From: Pseudomonadota bacterium
GTDB taxonomy: Bacteria > Pseudomonadota > Alphaproteobacteria > Rhizobiales > Aestuariivirgaceae
NCBI GenBank assembly: GCA_020161855.1
Contig: JAIUNJ010000004.1
Coordinates: forward strand, 186,001 to 250,000
Direction of reading: 5' to 3'
Length of the DNA: 64,000 nucleotides
Positions 8,672 through 16,511 of the stretch are shown one piece after another; within the stretch, counting starts at the first letter, position 1, and each line of letters starts with the position of its first letter. The position numbers were made by a program, and so were the translations under genes. The notes under the pieces are model-generated. The model was not told where the DNA came from. It was given only the letters and a program-made list of their open reading frames with translations, and ran no database searches.

Positions 8672-11578
8672 ATGATGTCCAATCTCGCATCGCAGCTCCA
8701 GGGACCCTGGTTCAACGGCCTGCACACCGAAGCCATCGCATTATTCTGGTCCGAGTGCGATGCCACTGCGGCTGTGCGGCTGAAGCCGCATGCGCCGTTG
8801 ATTGAGGCCATGGTCTCGTCAGCCCCATATTTGCGGCAGTTGCTGCGCGATCATGCGGGCTTTGCGGCTCTCTGCCTTGAGTCGAGCCCGCAGGAAATTC
8901 ATGCGAGTCTTTGCGCCCGCTGCGCAGCGGCAGCCTTTCTGGATGACCTCGACCAGACAGCCGCCGAACTGCGCAAGGCCAAGGCGCAGATGGCGCTGTT
9001 GCTGGCGCTCGCCGATATCGGGCACGCCTGGGACGTCGACCAGGTCACCAGGGCCCTGACCGAATTTGCCGATGCGGCAGTGAAGGCCGCGGTCAATGCG
9101 TTGCTTCTGGAGGCCCATGGCGCTGGAAAGCTGATGCTGGCTGACCCCAAGCGGCCTTCCAGCTCTTGCGGCTATGTCGTGCTCGCCATGGGCAAGCATG
9201 GCGCCTTCGAGCTCAACTACTCGAGCGACATCGATCTCATTGTTCTCTTCGATCCCGAGACGGCACCGGTGGCGCCTGGCGAAGAAGCCGCGAATATTTT
9301 CATCCGCATGACCAAGAAGCTGGTGAACCTGCTGCAGGATGTGACCGTCGACGGCTACATCTTCCGCACCGACCTGCGTCTGCGACCGGACCCGCGGGCC
9401 ACGCAGGTGGCGATCGCTGTCGAAGCGGCGGCCCACTACTACGAGAATCTCGGCCAGAACTGGGAACGCGCCGCCTATATCAAGGCGCGTGCCGCGGCGG
9501 GCGACATTGCCTTGGGCGAGGCGTTTCTGGCGCGGCTTCGTCCCTATGTCTGGCGCAAGTATCTGGACTTTGCCTCCATTGCCGACGTGCAGTCACTCAT
9601 CCGGCAGATCCATGCGGTGAAGGGTCATGGCGAAGTCGCCGTCGAAGGACACAACCTGAAGCTCGGCCGAGGGGGCATTCGCGAGATCGAGTTCTTCGTG
9701 CAGACGCAGCAGCTGATCGCAGGAGGGCGCCATCAGGAACTGCGGGGCCGCTCCACCATCGCCATGCTCGCGGCACTGGCCGATGCGGGATGGATCACCC
9801 ACGCGACGGCAAGCGACATGCAGGACTGCTATCGTTTCCTGCGCATGCTTGAACACCGCGCCCAGATGGTGGACGACCAGCAGACGCATCAGGTACCCGC
9901 CGAACATCAGGCCTTCGAGAACTACGCCCGCTTCAGCGGCTTTGCCGACGGTACCGCTCTGGCTGAGCGCCTGCGAGCCACGCTGGAACTGGTAAAGGCC
10001 CACTCGTCCAAGCTGTTTGCTGAATCCGGTGCGCTCGGCGGCGAGCAGGGGAGCCTTGTCTTCACCGGCGGCGAAGATGATCCCGAGACACTGGAAACCC
10101 TGAAGCGCATGGGTTTCGTACAGGCCTCCGAGGTGTCGGCCATCATTCGCGGCTGGCACTTCGGCCGCTATCCGGCGACGCGCACCCGCGCCGCACGCGA
10201 AAGACTGACCGAACTGATGCCCGCCCTGTTGAAGGCACTGGCCAACAGCGGCGATGCCGACCGCACCTTCATCGACTTCGATGGCTTCCTCGCCGGGCTT
10301 CCGGCGGGCGTCCAGCTTTTCTCCATGCTCAAGGCCAATGAGGGCCTGCTGAACCTGATCACCCGCATCCTCGGGACCGCACCACGCCTTGCGGAAGGCA
10401 TGAGCCGACGTCCGCGCGTGCTGGAGGCCGTGCTCGAACCCGGTTTCTTTGGACCGTTGCCGCCGCTTCGTGTGATCCGGGAGACAGCGGATGAGTTGAT
10501 CCCCGCAAAGCTTCCATTCGAAGAGGCGATGGACCGGGCCCGTGTGCTCGGACGTGAGCAGCAGTTCCGTGTCGGGGTGCGTGTCCTGACCGATACGCTG
10601 ACGGCGGAAGAGGCCGGCTCCGGTTTTGCCAATGTGGCCGATGTGTTGATCGGAAAGATGCTGGATGCCGCGCTTGCCGACATGGAGGCCCGGCATGGGC
10701 GCTTCGCCAGCGGGCGCGTTGCCGTGATCGCCATGGGCAAGCTGGGCGGCCGCGAGATGACGGCGAATTCCGATCTCGATCTGGTGTTCGTCTATGATGA
10801 ACCGGCGGAGGGTGCTCAGTCCGATGGCGCACGGCCGCTGTCGCCGCAGAACTATTATACCCGCCTGACGCAACGCTTCATTTCAGCCCTGACCGTGCCG
10901 ACGGCCGAGGGCTCGCTCTATGAGGTCGACATGCGGCTGCGCCCTTCCGGCAGCAAGGGACCGGTGGCCGTGAGTTTTTCAAGCTTCAAGACCTATCAGG
11001 CCGAAAGTGCCTGGACCTGGGAGAAGCTGGCATTGACACGGGCCCGGCCCATCGCCGGGGACGTCGGCCTCATGGCGGAATTGAGGACCGACATCGCGGC
11101 TTCACTCGGCACGGCGCGGGATGAGTCGACCGCCCGCAAGGATGTCGTCGACATGCGCCGCTTGATGCTGCGTGAACACAAGCCGGCCAGCCTGTGGGAT
11201 ATCAAGCGGGTGCGCGGCGGCCTCGTCGAACTGGAGTTCATTGCCCAGTTTCTGCAGATCATCCATGCCAACCGGACCCCCGGTATTCTCCACAGCAACA
11301 CGGCCGAGGCCTTGGTGGCGCTGCGCGACCATCATCTGCTGGAACCGGGTGCAGCGACGGAACTTCTTGAGGCATTCCAGCTCTTTCACCGCCTGACCCA
11401 GGTGCTGCGGCTGTGTCTGGAGGGCCTTTACAGCCCGGAGAAGGCCCTTCCCGGTTTGAACCGGTCGGTGATGACGGCGGCAGGTGTCCCCTCGATCGCA
11501 GCGGCGGAAGACCTGCTGCGACAGCATCAAGCGAAGGTTTCCGGGCACTTTGACCGCCTTGTCGGTTCACCCGAATAA
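8672..11578 (+). CDS. glnE: Bifunctional glutamine synthetase adenylyltransferase/deadenylase
   Basis: This 968-residue enzyme has two nucleotidyltransferase domains with the G-S-D-x-D signature. The N-terminal one (about residues 170-200, LNYSSDIDLIVLFD) corresponds to the de-adenylylating half and the C-terminal one (about 690-710, MTANSDLDLVFVYD) to the adenylylating half; each is followed by a helical PII-uridylyl-removing-like region. GlnE adjusts glutamine synthetase activity to nitrogen status in response to PII. Full length is normal for the family. The first two codons are both ATG, so the start may be 8672 or 8675. Its presence beside the two-component pair matches rhizobial order. 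Confidence 0.97.
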   Translation: MMSNLASQLQGPWFNGLHTEAIALFWSECDATAAVRLKPHAPLIEAMVSSAPYLRQLLRDHAGFAALCLESSPQEIHASLCARCAAAAFLDDLDQTAAELRKAKAQMALLLALADIGHAWDVDQVTRALTEFADAAVKAAVNALLLEAHGAGKLMLADPKRPSSSCGYVVLAMGKHGAFELNYSSDIDLIVLFDPETAPVAPGEEAANIFIRMTKKLVNLLQDVTVDGYIFRTDLRLRPDPRATQVAIAVEAAAHYYENLGQNWERAAYIKARAAAGDIALGEAFLARLRPYVWRKYLDFASIADVQSLIRQIHAVKGHGEVAVEGHNLKLGRGGIREIEFFVQTQQLIAGGRHQELRGRSTIAMLAALADAGWITHATASDMQDCYRFLRMLEHRAQMVDDQQTHQVPAEHQAFENYARFSGFADGTALAERLRATLELVKAHSSKLFAESGALGGEQGSLVFTGGEDDPETLETLKRMGFVQASEVSAIIRGWHFGRYPATRTRAARERLTELMPALLKALANSGDADRTFIDFDGFLAGLPAGVQLFSMLKANEGLLNLITRILGTAPRLAEGMSRRPRVLEAVLEPGFFGPLPPLRVIRETADELIPAKLPFEEAMDRARVLGREQQFRVGVRVLTDTLTAEEAGSGFANVADVLIGKMLDAALADMEARHGRFASGRVAVIAMGKLGGREMTANSDLDLVFVYDEPAEGAQSDGARPLSPQNYYTRLTQRFISALTVPTAEGSLYEVDMRLRPSGSKGPVAVSFSSFKTYQAESAWTWEKLALTRARPIAGDVGLMAELRTDIAASLGTARDESTARKDVVDMRRLMLREHKPASLWDIKRVRGGLVELEFIAQFLQIIHANRTPGILHSNTAEALVALRDHHLLEPGAATELLEAFQLFHRLTQVLRLCLEGLYSPEKALPGLNRSVMTAAGVPSIAAAEDLLRQHQAKVSGHFDRLVGSPE

Positions 11579-11628
11579 TTTGCGAAATCTCCGCGACGGG
11601 TTTTGCGGCTCTGTGCGTCTTTTGTTCC

Positions 11629-11642
11629 GGAAACCGGTTTCC
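11629..11642. promoter_or_regulatory. 14-base perfect palindrome upstream of the EF-hand gene
   Basis: GGAAACCGGTTTCC is its own reverse complement and lies 26 bases before the start codon of the EF-hand gene, in the only gap (89 bases) between glnE and the ECF sigma cluster. Its left half resembles the GGAA(A)C core of ECF -35 elements, so it could be a promoter element, but I cannot identify a matching -10 box. It could equally be a repressor operator. Confidence 0.35.
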
Positions 11643-11667
11643 AGACCCAAAAAAGGAAGGAAACACT

Positions 11668-12138
11668 ATGAAGACGCACACATATATCCTGGCGGCGGGC
11701 GCCAGCCTCCTGCTGCTGGCTGGTGCCACGATGGCCCATGCCAACGAACCCTATCTGCCGCGCGGGCAGAAACTGTTCGACCGTGTTGATGCCAACAAGG
11801 ATGGCGCTGTCGCTCTGCCGGAGTTCAAGCCTCTTGCGGAAAAGCGCCTGGCCGCCGCCGATGCAAATGGCGACGGGGTTGTGACGGCGGCAGAACTGGA
11901 TGCCTTGTTCAAGGCCCGCGCGGAGAAGCGGAGAATCCGCATCATGCAGCTCCTCGATACGAACCGTGACGGCAACATCACGACAGCCGAACTCGACAAG
12001 GTGGTTGAAGACATGTTCAATGATGCCGATGCAGACAGGAATGGCGGCCTGAGCATGGGCGAGATCCAGGGGTTCAAGCGGGCGCAGTGGCGCCGGGCCT
12101 TCGTGGAACATATCGATACAGGACAGAGCCGAAACTGA
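11668..12138 (+). CDS. Exported four-EF-hand calcium-binding protein
   Basis: A 156-residue protein with a signal peptide (cleavage likely after about residue 25) and four canonical 12-residue EF-hand loops starting at Asp41, Asp65, Asp97 and Asp121, each with Asp/Asn at positions 1, 3 and 5, Gly at 6 and Glu at 12. It should bind calcium in the periplasm or outside the cell. It is followed after nine bases by an ECF sigma factor gene, and a strong palindrome precedes it. Linkage to a sigma/anti-sigma/sensor set suggests a calcium- or metal-linked envelope response; that link is inference. Confidence 0.88.
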   Translation: MKTHTYILAAGASLLLLAGATMAHANEPYLPRGQKLFDRVDANKDGAVALPEFKPLAEKRLAAADANGDGVVTAAELDALFKARAEKRRIRIMQLLDTNRDGNITTAELDKVVEDMFNDADADRNGGLSMGEIQGFKRAQWRRAFVEHIDTGQSRN

Positions 12139-12147
12139 CGGGCGGGC

Positions 12148-12759
12148 ATGCTCCAGAGCGTTGCGACGGGAGGACAATCAGGGGGTTCGCATCCGCACAC
12201 GGATGCGGATCTCCTTGCTGCGTCGGTGCGCAAGGATCAACGGGCCTTCGCGTTGCTGGTCGAGCGTCACTTCGCGCTCGTCTATCGTGTCGTCTGGCGG
12301 CAGATGAACGGGCATGCCGATGCCGAGGATGTGGCGCAAGAGGCTTTCCTGCGGCTGTGGAAGAACCCCGGCCAGGTGCGCGAGGCCGGTGCCTTGAAAG
12401 GCTGGTTGCTGCGCGTGGCCAGCAATCTCGTCACGGACCGGTTCCGCAAGGCGCCTGCCGAGACATTGGGAGATGATGACGTGTTTGTTGACGGGCGCGA
12501 CAATGCCGAAGAGGCGCTGGGGCGCCGTCAGGTGGCAACCGCCATTGACGATGCCATTGCGCAGTTGCCGGAGCGGCAGAGGCTGGCGCTGACGCTGGTT
12601 CATTTTGAACAGCTCAGCAATGCCGCGGCCGCTGCCGTGCTTGAAGTGAGTGTCGATGCGCTGGAGTCCCTGCTTGCCAGGGCCCGGCGCACATTGAAGG
12701 AAAAGCTGAATCCACAGAAGCAATTGCTTCTGGCCGGATTGGCAGCGGAAGGACGTTGA
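12148..12759 (+). CDS. ECF-type RNA polymerase sigma factor
   Basis: The 203-residue protein has sigma region 2 (residues about 30-95, including DAEDVAQEAFLRLW) and region 4 (about 130-195, with LPERQRLALTLVHFEQLSN and a helix-turn-helix). There is no region 1 or 3, typical of extracytoplasmic-function sigma factors. The next gene encodes a small single-helix membrane protein that could be its anti-sigma partner, and the one after that a Spy/CnrX-like periplasmic sensor, an arrangement like cnrYXH metal-sensing loci. The EF-hand gene lies just upstream. The target regulon cannot be read here. Confidence 0.9.
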   Translation: MLQSVATGGQSGGSHPHTDADLLAASVRKDQRAFALLVERHFALVYRVVWRQMNGHADAEDVAQEAFLRLWKNPGQVREAGALKGWLLRVASNLVTDRFRKAPAETLGDDDVFVDGRDNAEEALGRRQVATAIDDAIAQLPERQRLALTLVHFEQLSNAAAAAVLEVSVDALESLLARARRTLKEKLNPQKQLLLAGLAAEGR

Positions 12760-12762
12760 ACC

Positions 12763-13128
12763 ATGACAGGGCCACAGATGAGCGATGACGAACTGGACCG
12801 GCTGCTTTCCGCGGCGACCCGGCCTGTGGTGCCTGACGGTGCTCTGGCGCGTCTTAACGCCCGCATCGCCCGTGAAGGCGGAGCGGACAATGTGGTGGCC
12901 CTGCAACGGTCTGTGAAAGAGCCCCCGCGGCAATCTTCGCGGCTCGGCTGGCTCGCAGGCCTGCCGCTCGCGGCCTCGCTGGTTCTGGGCATCTATCTTG
13001 GAAGCTCGGGCGCCGGGCCGGGCTTCCTGCCGGACACGGCCTATGAACTTCTCTCCGGCGTCAACCTTGAGGATTCCATGAGCGGCATCGACGATGTGCT
13101 GAGCGTGGCTGAGGAAAGCAGCACATGA
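12763..13128 (+). CDS. Small single-pass membrane protein, putative anti-sigma factor
   Basis: A 121-residue protein with an N-terminal cytoplasmic stretch (about residues 1-65, including DDELDRLLSAA), one transmembrane helix (about 66-84) and a short periplasmic tail. I do not recognise a named domain. Size, topology and position, three bases after the ECF sigma gene and overlapping the sensor gene by four bases, match small anti-sigma factors such as CnrY. The role is inferred from context only. Confidence 0.6.
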   Translation: MTGPQMSDDELDRLLSAATRPVVPDGALARLNARIAREGGADNVVALQRSVKEPPRQSSRLGWLAGLPLAASLVLGIYLGSSGAGPGFLPDTAYELLSGVNLEDSMSGIDDVLSVAEESST

Positions 13129-13688
13129 CAAGCCAAGACATCAACCCGCCTGATGGCGGCTCTGCGCCGGAGATGGCAGCGGTGCGGAACTGGCTGCCAC
13201 AGCTCAAGTCGCGCTGGTGGACCCTGCTGCTGGGGGTTTCCCTCATGGTCAACCTTCTGGTCGGCGGTCTCGCCATCGGCTTCCGCATTGGCGATGGCCC
13301 GGTCGAAAGGCTGGCAGGCATCAGCTACGTGCAGCTGATACCGCGAAATTTCCTCTCGCAGCTGCCGCGCGAACGGCGCCAGGAGATCATGGAGATCGTG
13401 AAGGCGCGCGGTGCGGAGTTGCGCAGCCTGCGCACGGAGTTCCGGATGGCGCCGCGCAAGCTTGCCGACGCGCTGGATGCTGATACCTATGATCCGGCAG
13501 CTGTTCAGGCTGCAGTCGATGGCTTCATGACCGCGTCCGAGAACCTTGTCGGCAGCGGCAGCACCATCGTCATGGAAATCGTGAGCAAGCTCACACCGGG
13601 CGAACGCAAGCTGCTGGCGCAATCCATCCGTGAGCGTGCGGAGCGGGGCGGCCGCCGCAAACGTGATGGACAGGAAACTGGACCTTAG
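13125..13688 (+). CDS. Periplasmic sensor, Spy/CnrX-like (heavy-metal-sensor family)
   Basis: A 187-residue membrane-anchored protein: one helix near residues 32-55, then an all-helical periplasmic domain with conserved Arg/Glu-rich helices and an LTPGERKLL motif near residues 150-158, reminiscent of the LTxxQ motif of Spy/CpxP/CnrX proteins. No His or Cys ligands are obvious in the periplasmic part, so metal binding like CnrX is not evident. It is the last gene of the EF-hand/sigma/anti-sigma set and probably passes an envelope signal to the anti-sigma factor. Confidence 0.65.
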   Translation: MTSQDINPPDGGSAPEMAAVRNWLPQLKSRWWTLLLGVSLMVNLLVGGLAIGFRIGDGPVERLAGISYVQLIPRNFLSQLPRERRQEIMEIVKARGAELRSLRTEFRMAPRKLADALDADTYDPAAVQAAVDGFMTASENLVGSGSTIVMEIVSKLTPGERKLLAQSIRERAERGGRRKRDGQETGP

Positions 13689-13714
13689 GGACGGCAGCCT
13701 GTAGGGACGCTGGC

Positions 13715-16336
13715 ATGCGCCCCGATGCCCACGTCGCCATCCACCTCAGGGACTATGCGCCACCCGCGCATGTCATCACCCATGCCGCGCTGCTTGTCTC
13801 GCTTCACCCAACCGCGACACAGGTGCGCGCGACGCTCTCCATCACGCCAAAGGCTGCGGCCGTTGCACCTTTGCTGCTGGACGGTGAGGGCCTTGAACTT
13901 GTCGCCATCAGCATTGATGGCAGCCCGCTTGCCGCAACGGCCTACACCTATGCCGACCGCAAGCTGACGATCCTTTCGCCACCGCAACAGCCCTACACCC
14001 TTGTCATCGAACAGGTGTGCAATCCGCAGGCCAACACCGCGCTTTCCGGTCTTTATCTTTCCAACGGTGTCTATTGCACGCAGATGGAGGCGGAAGGCTT
14101 TCGCCGTTTCGCATTCTTTCAGGATCGCCCTGATGTGATGGCGACGTTCGATGTGAGGATCGAAGGGCCGGCATCACTGCCCGTTCTGCTCTGCAATGGC
14201 AATCCCGGACGGAGCGGCATCATCTCAGGCACGGACCGGCACTATGCCGAATGGCAGGACCCGCATCCCAAGCCTTCCTATCTCTTTGCGCTTGTCGCCG
14301 GCGACCTTGCCAGCGTGCACGATGCCTATGTCACCCAGTCCGGGCGCAAGGTGTCGCTCGGCATTTACGTGGAGAAGGGCAAGGGGGACCGCTGCGCCTG
14401 GGCCATGGAGAGCCTGAAGGCTTCCATGCGCTGGGACGAGACGGCTTTCGGGCGCGAATATGATCTCGATGTCTTCAACATCGTTGCCGTCTCGGACTTC
14501 AACATGGGCGCCATGGAGAACAAGGGGCTCAATGTCTTCAACGACAAGTATATTCTGGCGCGGCCTGATACGGCGACAGACCTCGACTTCGAGCGCATCG
14601 AAGCGATCATCGCGCATGAGTATTTCCATAACTGGACCGGCAACCGCATCACCTGCCGCGACTGGTTCCAGCTCTGCCTGAAAGAGGGCCTCACCGTTTT
14701 TCGTGATCAGGAATTCACCTCTGATCTCCGTTCGCGTGCGGTGAAGCGCATTCAGGATGTACGCACGCTGCGGGCACGGCAGTTTCCCGAGGACCAGGGG
14801 CCGCTGGCCCATCCGGTGCGGCCCGAGAGTTACATCGAGATCAATAATTTTTACACGCCGACCGTCTATGAGAAGGGGGCCGAGCTTTGCCGCATGATGA
14901 AGACGCTCATCGGCGAAAAGGCCTTCCGCAAGGCGATGGATCTCTATTTTGAACGCCATGATGGCGAGGCGGCGACAGTCGAGGATTTCGTGCGCTGCAT
15001 GGCGGATGCTTCGGGCCGCGATTTTAGCCACTTTTTCCAATGGTACCGACAGTCCGGCACGCCCGTCGTGACTGTGAAGACCCGCCACGATGCGGCCGCC
15101 CGGACATTCGATGTCGAACTCACGCAGGAGACGCCACCGACGCCGGGCCAGGCCGAGAAGGCACCGCTTCTCGTTCCGCTTGGCATTGGCCTTGTTGACG
15201 CGCGGGGCCGCGACATGCCGTTGCATCTAGATGGCAAGGGCGCGCTCAATACGCCACTGATCGAGCTGCGCGAGCAACGCCAGGTCTTCCGCTTCGTCGA
15301 TGTTGCCGAGCGCCCGCGCCTGTCGCTCAACCGTGGCTTCACGGCCCCCGTGATCCTCAAGGGCGATGCCGGGGAAGACGATCTTGCCTTCCTCATCGGC
15401 CATGACAGCGACAGCTTCAATCGTTGGGAAGCAGCACAGACGATGAGCCGTGGCCTTCTGCTGAAGGCCGTGGCCAGTGGCGGGGCGGCACCCGATGTCT
15501 CCGCCTATGCGGCTGCCGTCGCAAACGTGTTGCGTGACGAGAGCCTCGACGATGCTTTCAAGGCGCTGATGCTGGCGCTGCCGCCGGAGGCGGAGATCGC
15601 CGCCACGATCGGGCATGATGTCAACGCCGACCATGTGGTGGCGGGCCGCGAGGCGGTGCGCAAGGCGCTTGCCGTGTATCTCATGGCCGATCTCGTGAAG
15701 GCTCACGCGCGCACCTCCGAGACTGGCGCCTACAAGCCCGACACGGAAGGAACTGCGCGCCGGTCCCTGCATTTCTCCGCCCTGTCTCTGATCGCCGCCG
15801 GCGATCCGGAGCGGGGCGCTGGTCTGGTGACAGCTGCGTTCGACCAGGCGCAGAACATGACGGCGGAGATGGGTGCGCTGGGCGCCGGGCTTGGCCTTGC
15901 CTGCATCGCCAGCCTGTTGGAGCGCTTCATTGCGCGTCATGGTGACGACCATCTGCTTGTCGATAAATGGCTGATGATGGTGGCCCAGGTGCCACGCCCC
16001 GGCGCTGCGGCGCGTGTCGAGGCTATGACCATCCATCCTCATTTCAAGTGGACCACGCCCAACCGGGTCTACGCGTTGATTGGCGGTCTTGGTGGCAATT
16101 TCGCTGGTTTTCATGCAGGTGATGGCGAGGGCTATCGCGTGCTGGCCGATGCCGTGATCAGGCTCAATGGCATCAATCCGCAGGTTGCGGCCCGCATGGC
16201 AACCTGCTTCCGCAGCTGGCGGCAGTTTGACCAGGCGCGCCTTGAGCATGCCGAGGCGCAGATGCGCCGGATTCTTGCCACGCAGAGCCTCTCGCCAGAC
16301 GTTTTCGAGATCGTCAGCAAGACTGTGTCAGGCTGA
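13715..16336 (+). CDS. pepN: Aminopeptidase N (M1 family)
   Basis: This 873-residue zinc metallopeptidase contains the substrate motif GAMEN (about residues 264-268), the zinc motif HEYFH (His301, Glu302, His305) and the third ligand Glu324 in LKEGLTVF. Beyond the catalytic domain lie the DUF3458-type Ig-like and C-terminal helical domains of the bacterial PepN family. It removes N-terminal residues from peptides in the cytoplasm. The length is standard and ATG 13715 gives the expected N-terminus. It stands alone between the sigma cluster and the PAS kinase. Confidence 0.97.
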   Translation: MRPDAHVAIHLRDYAPPAHVITHAALLVSLHPTATQVRATLSITPKAAAVAPLLLDGEGLELVAISIDGSPLAATAYTYADRKLTILSPPQQPYTLVIEQVCNPQANTALSGLYLSNGVYCTQMEAEGFRRFAFFQDRPDVMATFDVRIEGPASLPVLLCNGNPGRSGIISGTDRHYAEWQDPHPKPSYLFALVAGDLASVHDAYVTQSGRKVSLGIYVEKGKGDRCAWAMESLKASMRWDETAFGREYDLDVFNIVAVSDFNMGAMENKGLNVFNDKYILARPDTATDLDFERIEAIIAHEYFHNWTGNRITCRDWFQLCLKEGLTVFRDQEFTSDLRSRAVKRIQDVRTLRARQFPEDQGPLAHPVRPESYIEINNFYTPTVYEKGAELCRMMKTLIGEKAFRKAMDLYFERHDGEAATVEDFVRCMADASGRDFSHFFQWYRQSGTPVVTVKTRHDAAARTFDVELTQETPPTPGQAEKAPLLVPLGIGLVDARGRDMPLHLDGKGALNTPLIELREQRQVFRFVDVAERPRLSLNRGFTAPVILKGDAGEDDLAFLIGHDSDSFNRWEAAQTMSRGLLLKAVASGGAAPDVSAYAAAVANVLRDESLDDAFKALMLALPPEAEIAATIGHDVNADHVVAGREAVRKALAVYLMADLVKAHARTSETGAYKPDTEGTARRSLHFSALSLIAAGDPERGAGLVTAAFDQAQNMTAEMGALGAGLGLACIASLLERFIARHGDDHLLVDKWLMMVAQVPRPGAAARVEAMTIHPHFKWTTPNRVYALIGGLGGNFAGFHAGDGEGYRVLADAVIRLNGINPQVAARMATCFRSWRQFDQARLEHAEAQMRRILATQSLSPDVFEIVSKTVSG

Positions 16337-16511
16337 CCTGTTCTTGTTCCGGACTCTTGGCAAATCAGACCTGTGGCCTGTATTCCTGTGATTCGAATGG
16401 CTGCCAGAGCGTGATCCGCCAAGGCCGGAAGATACCGGCCCCGGACCGCGCCAGCGTGACGTCAGTTGCTTTGCGTCGCCCGCGTGCGCTTCACAGTGGA
16501 CAGAGATTATT

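Noticed and set aside
9593-10873. 426-codon open frame antisense to glnE
   Set aside because: Shadow of glnE in a GC-rich genome; no domain, no start signal, opposite a full-length conserved enzyme.
16423-16440. GGCCGG-AAGATA-CCGGCC hairpin between pepN and the PAS kinase
   Set aside because: Short stem without a T-tract; may be chance in GC-rich sequence, so not called as a terminator.
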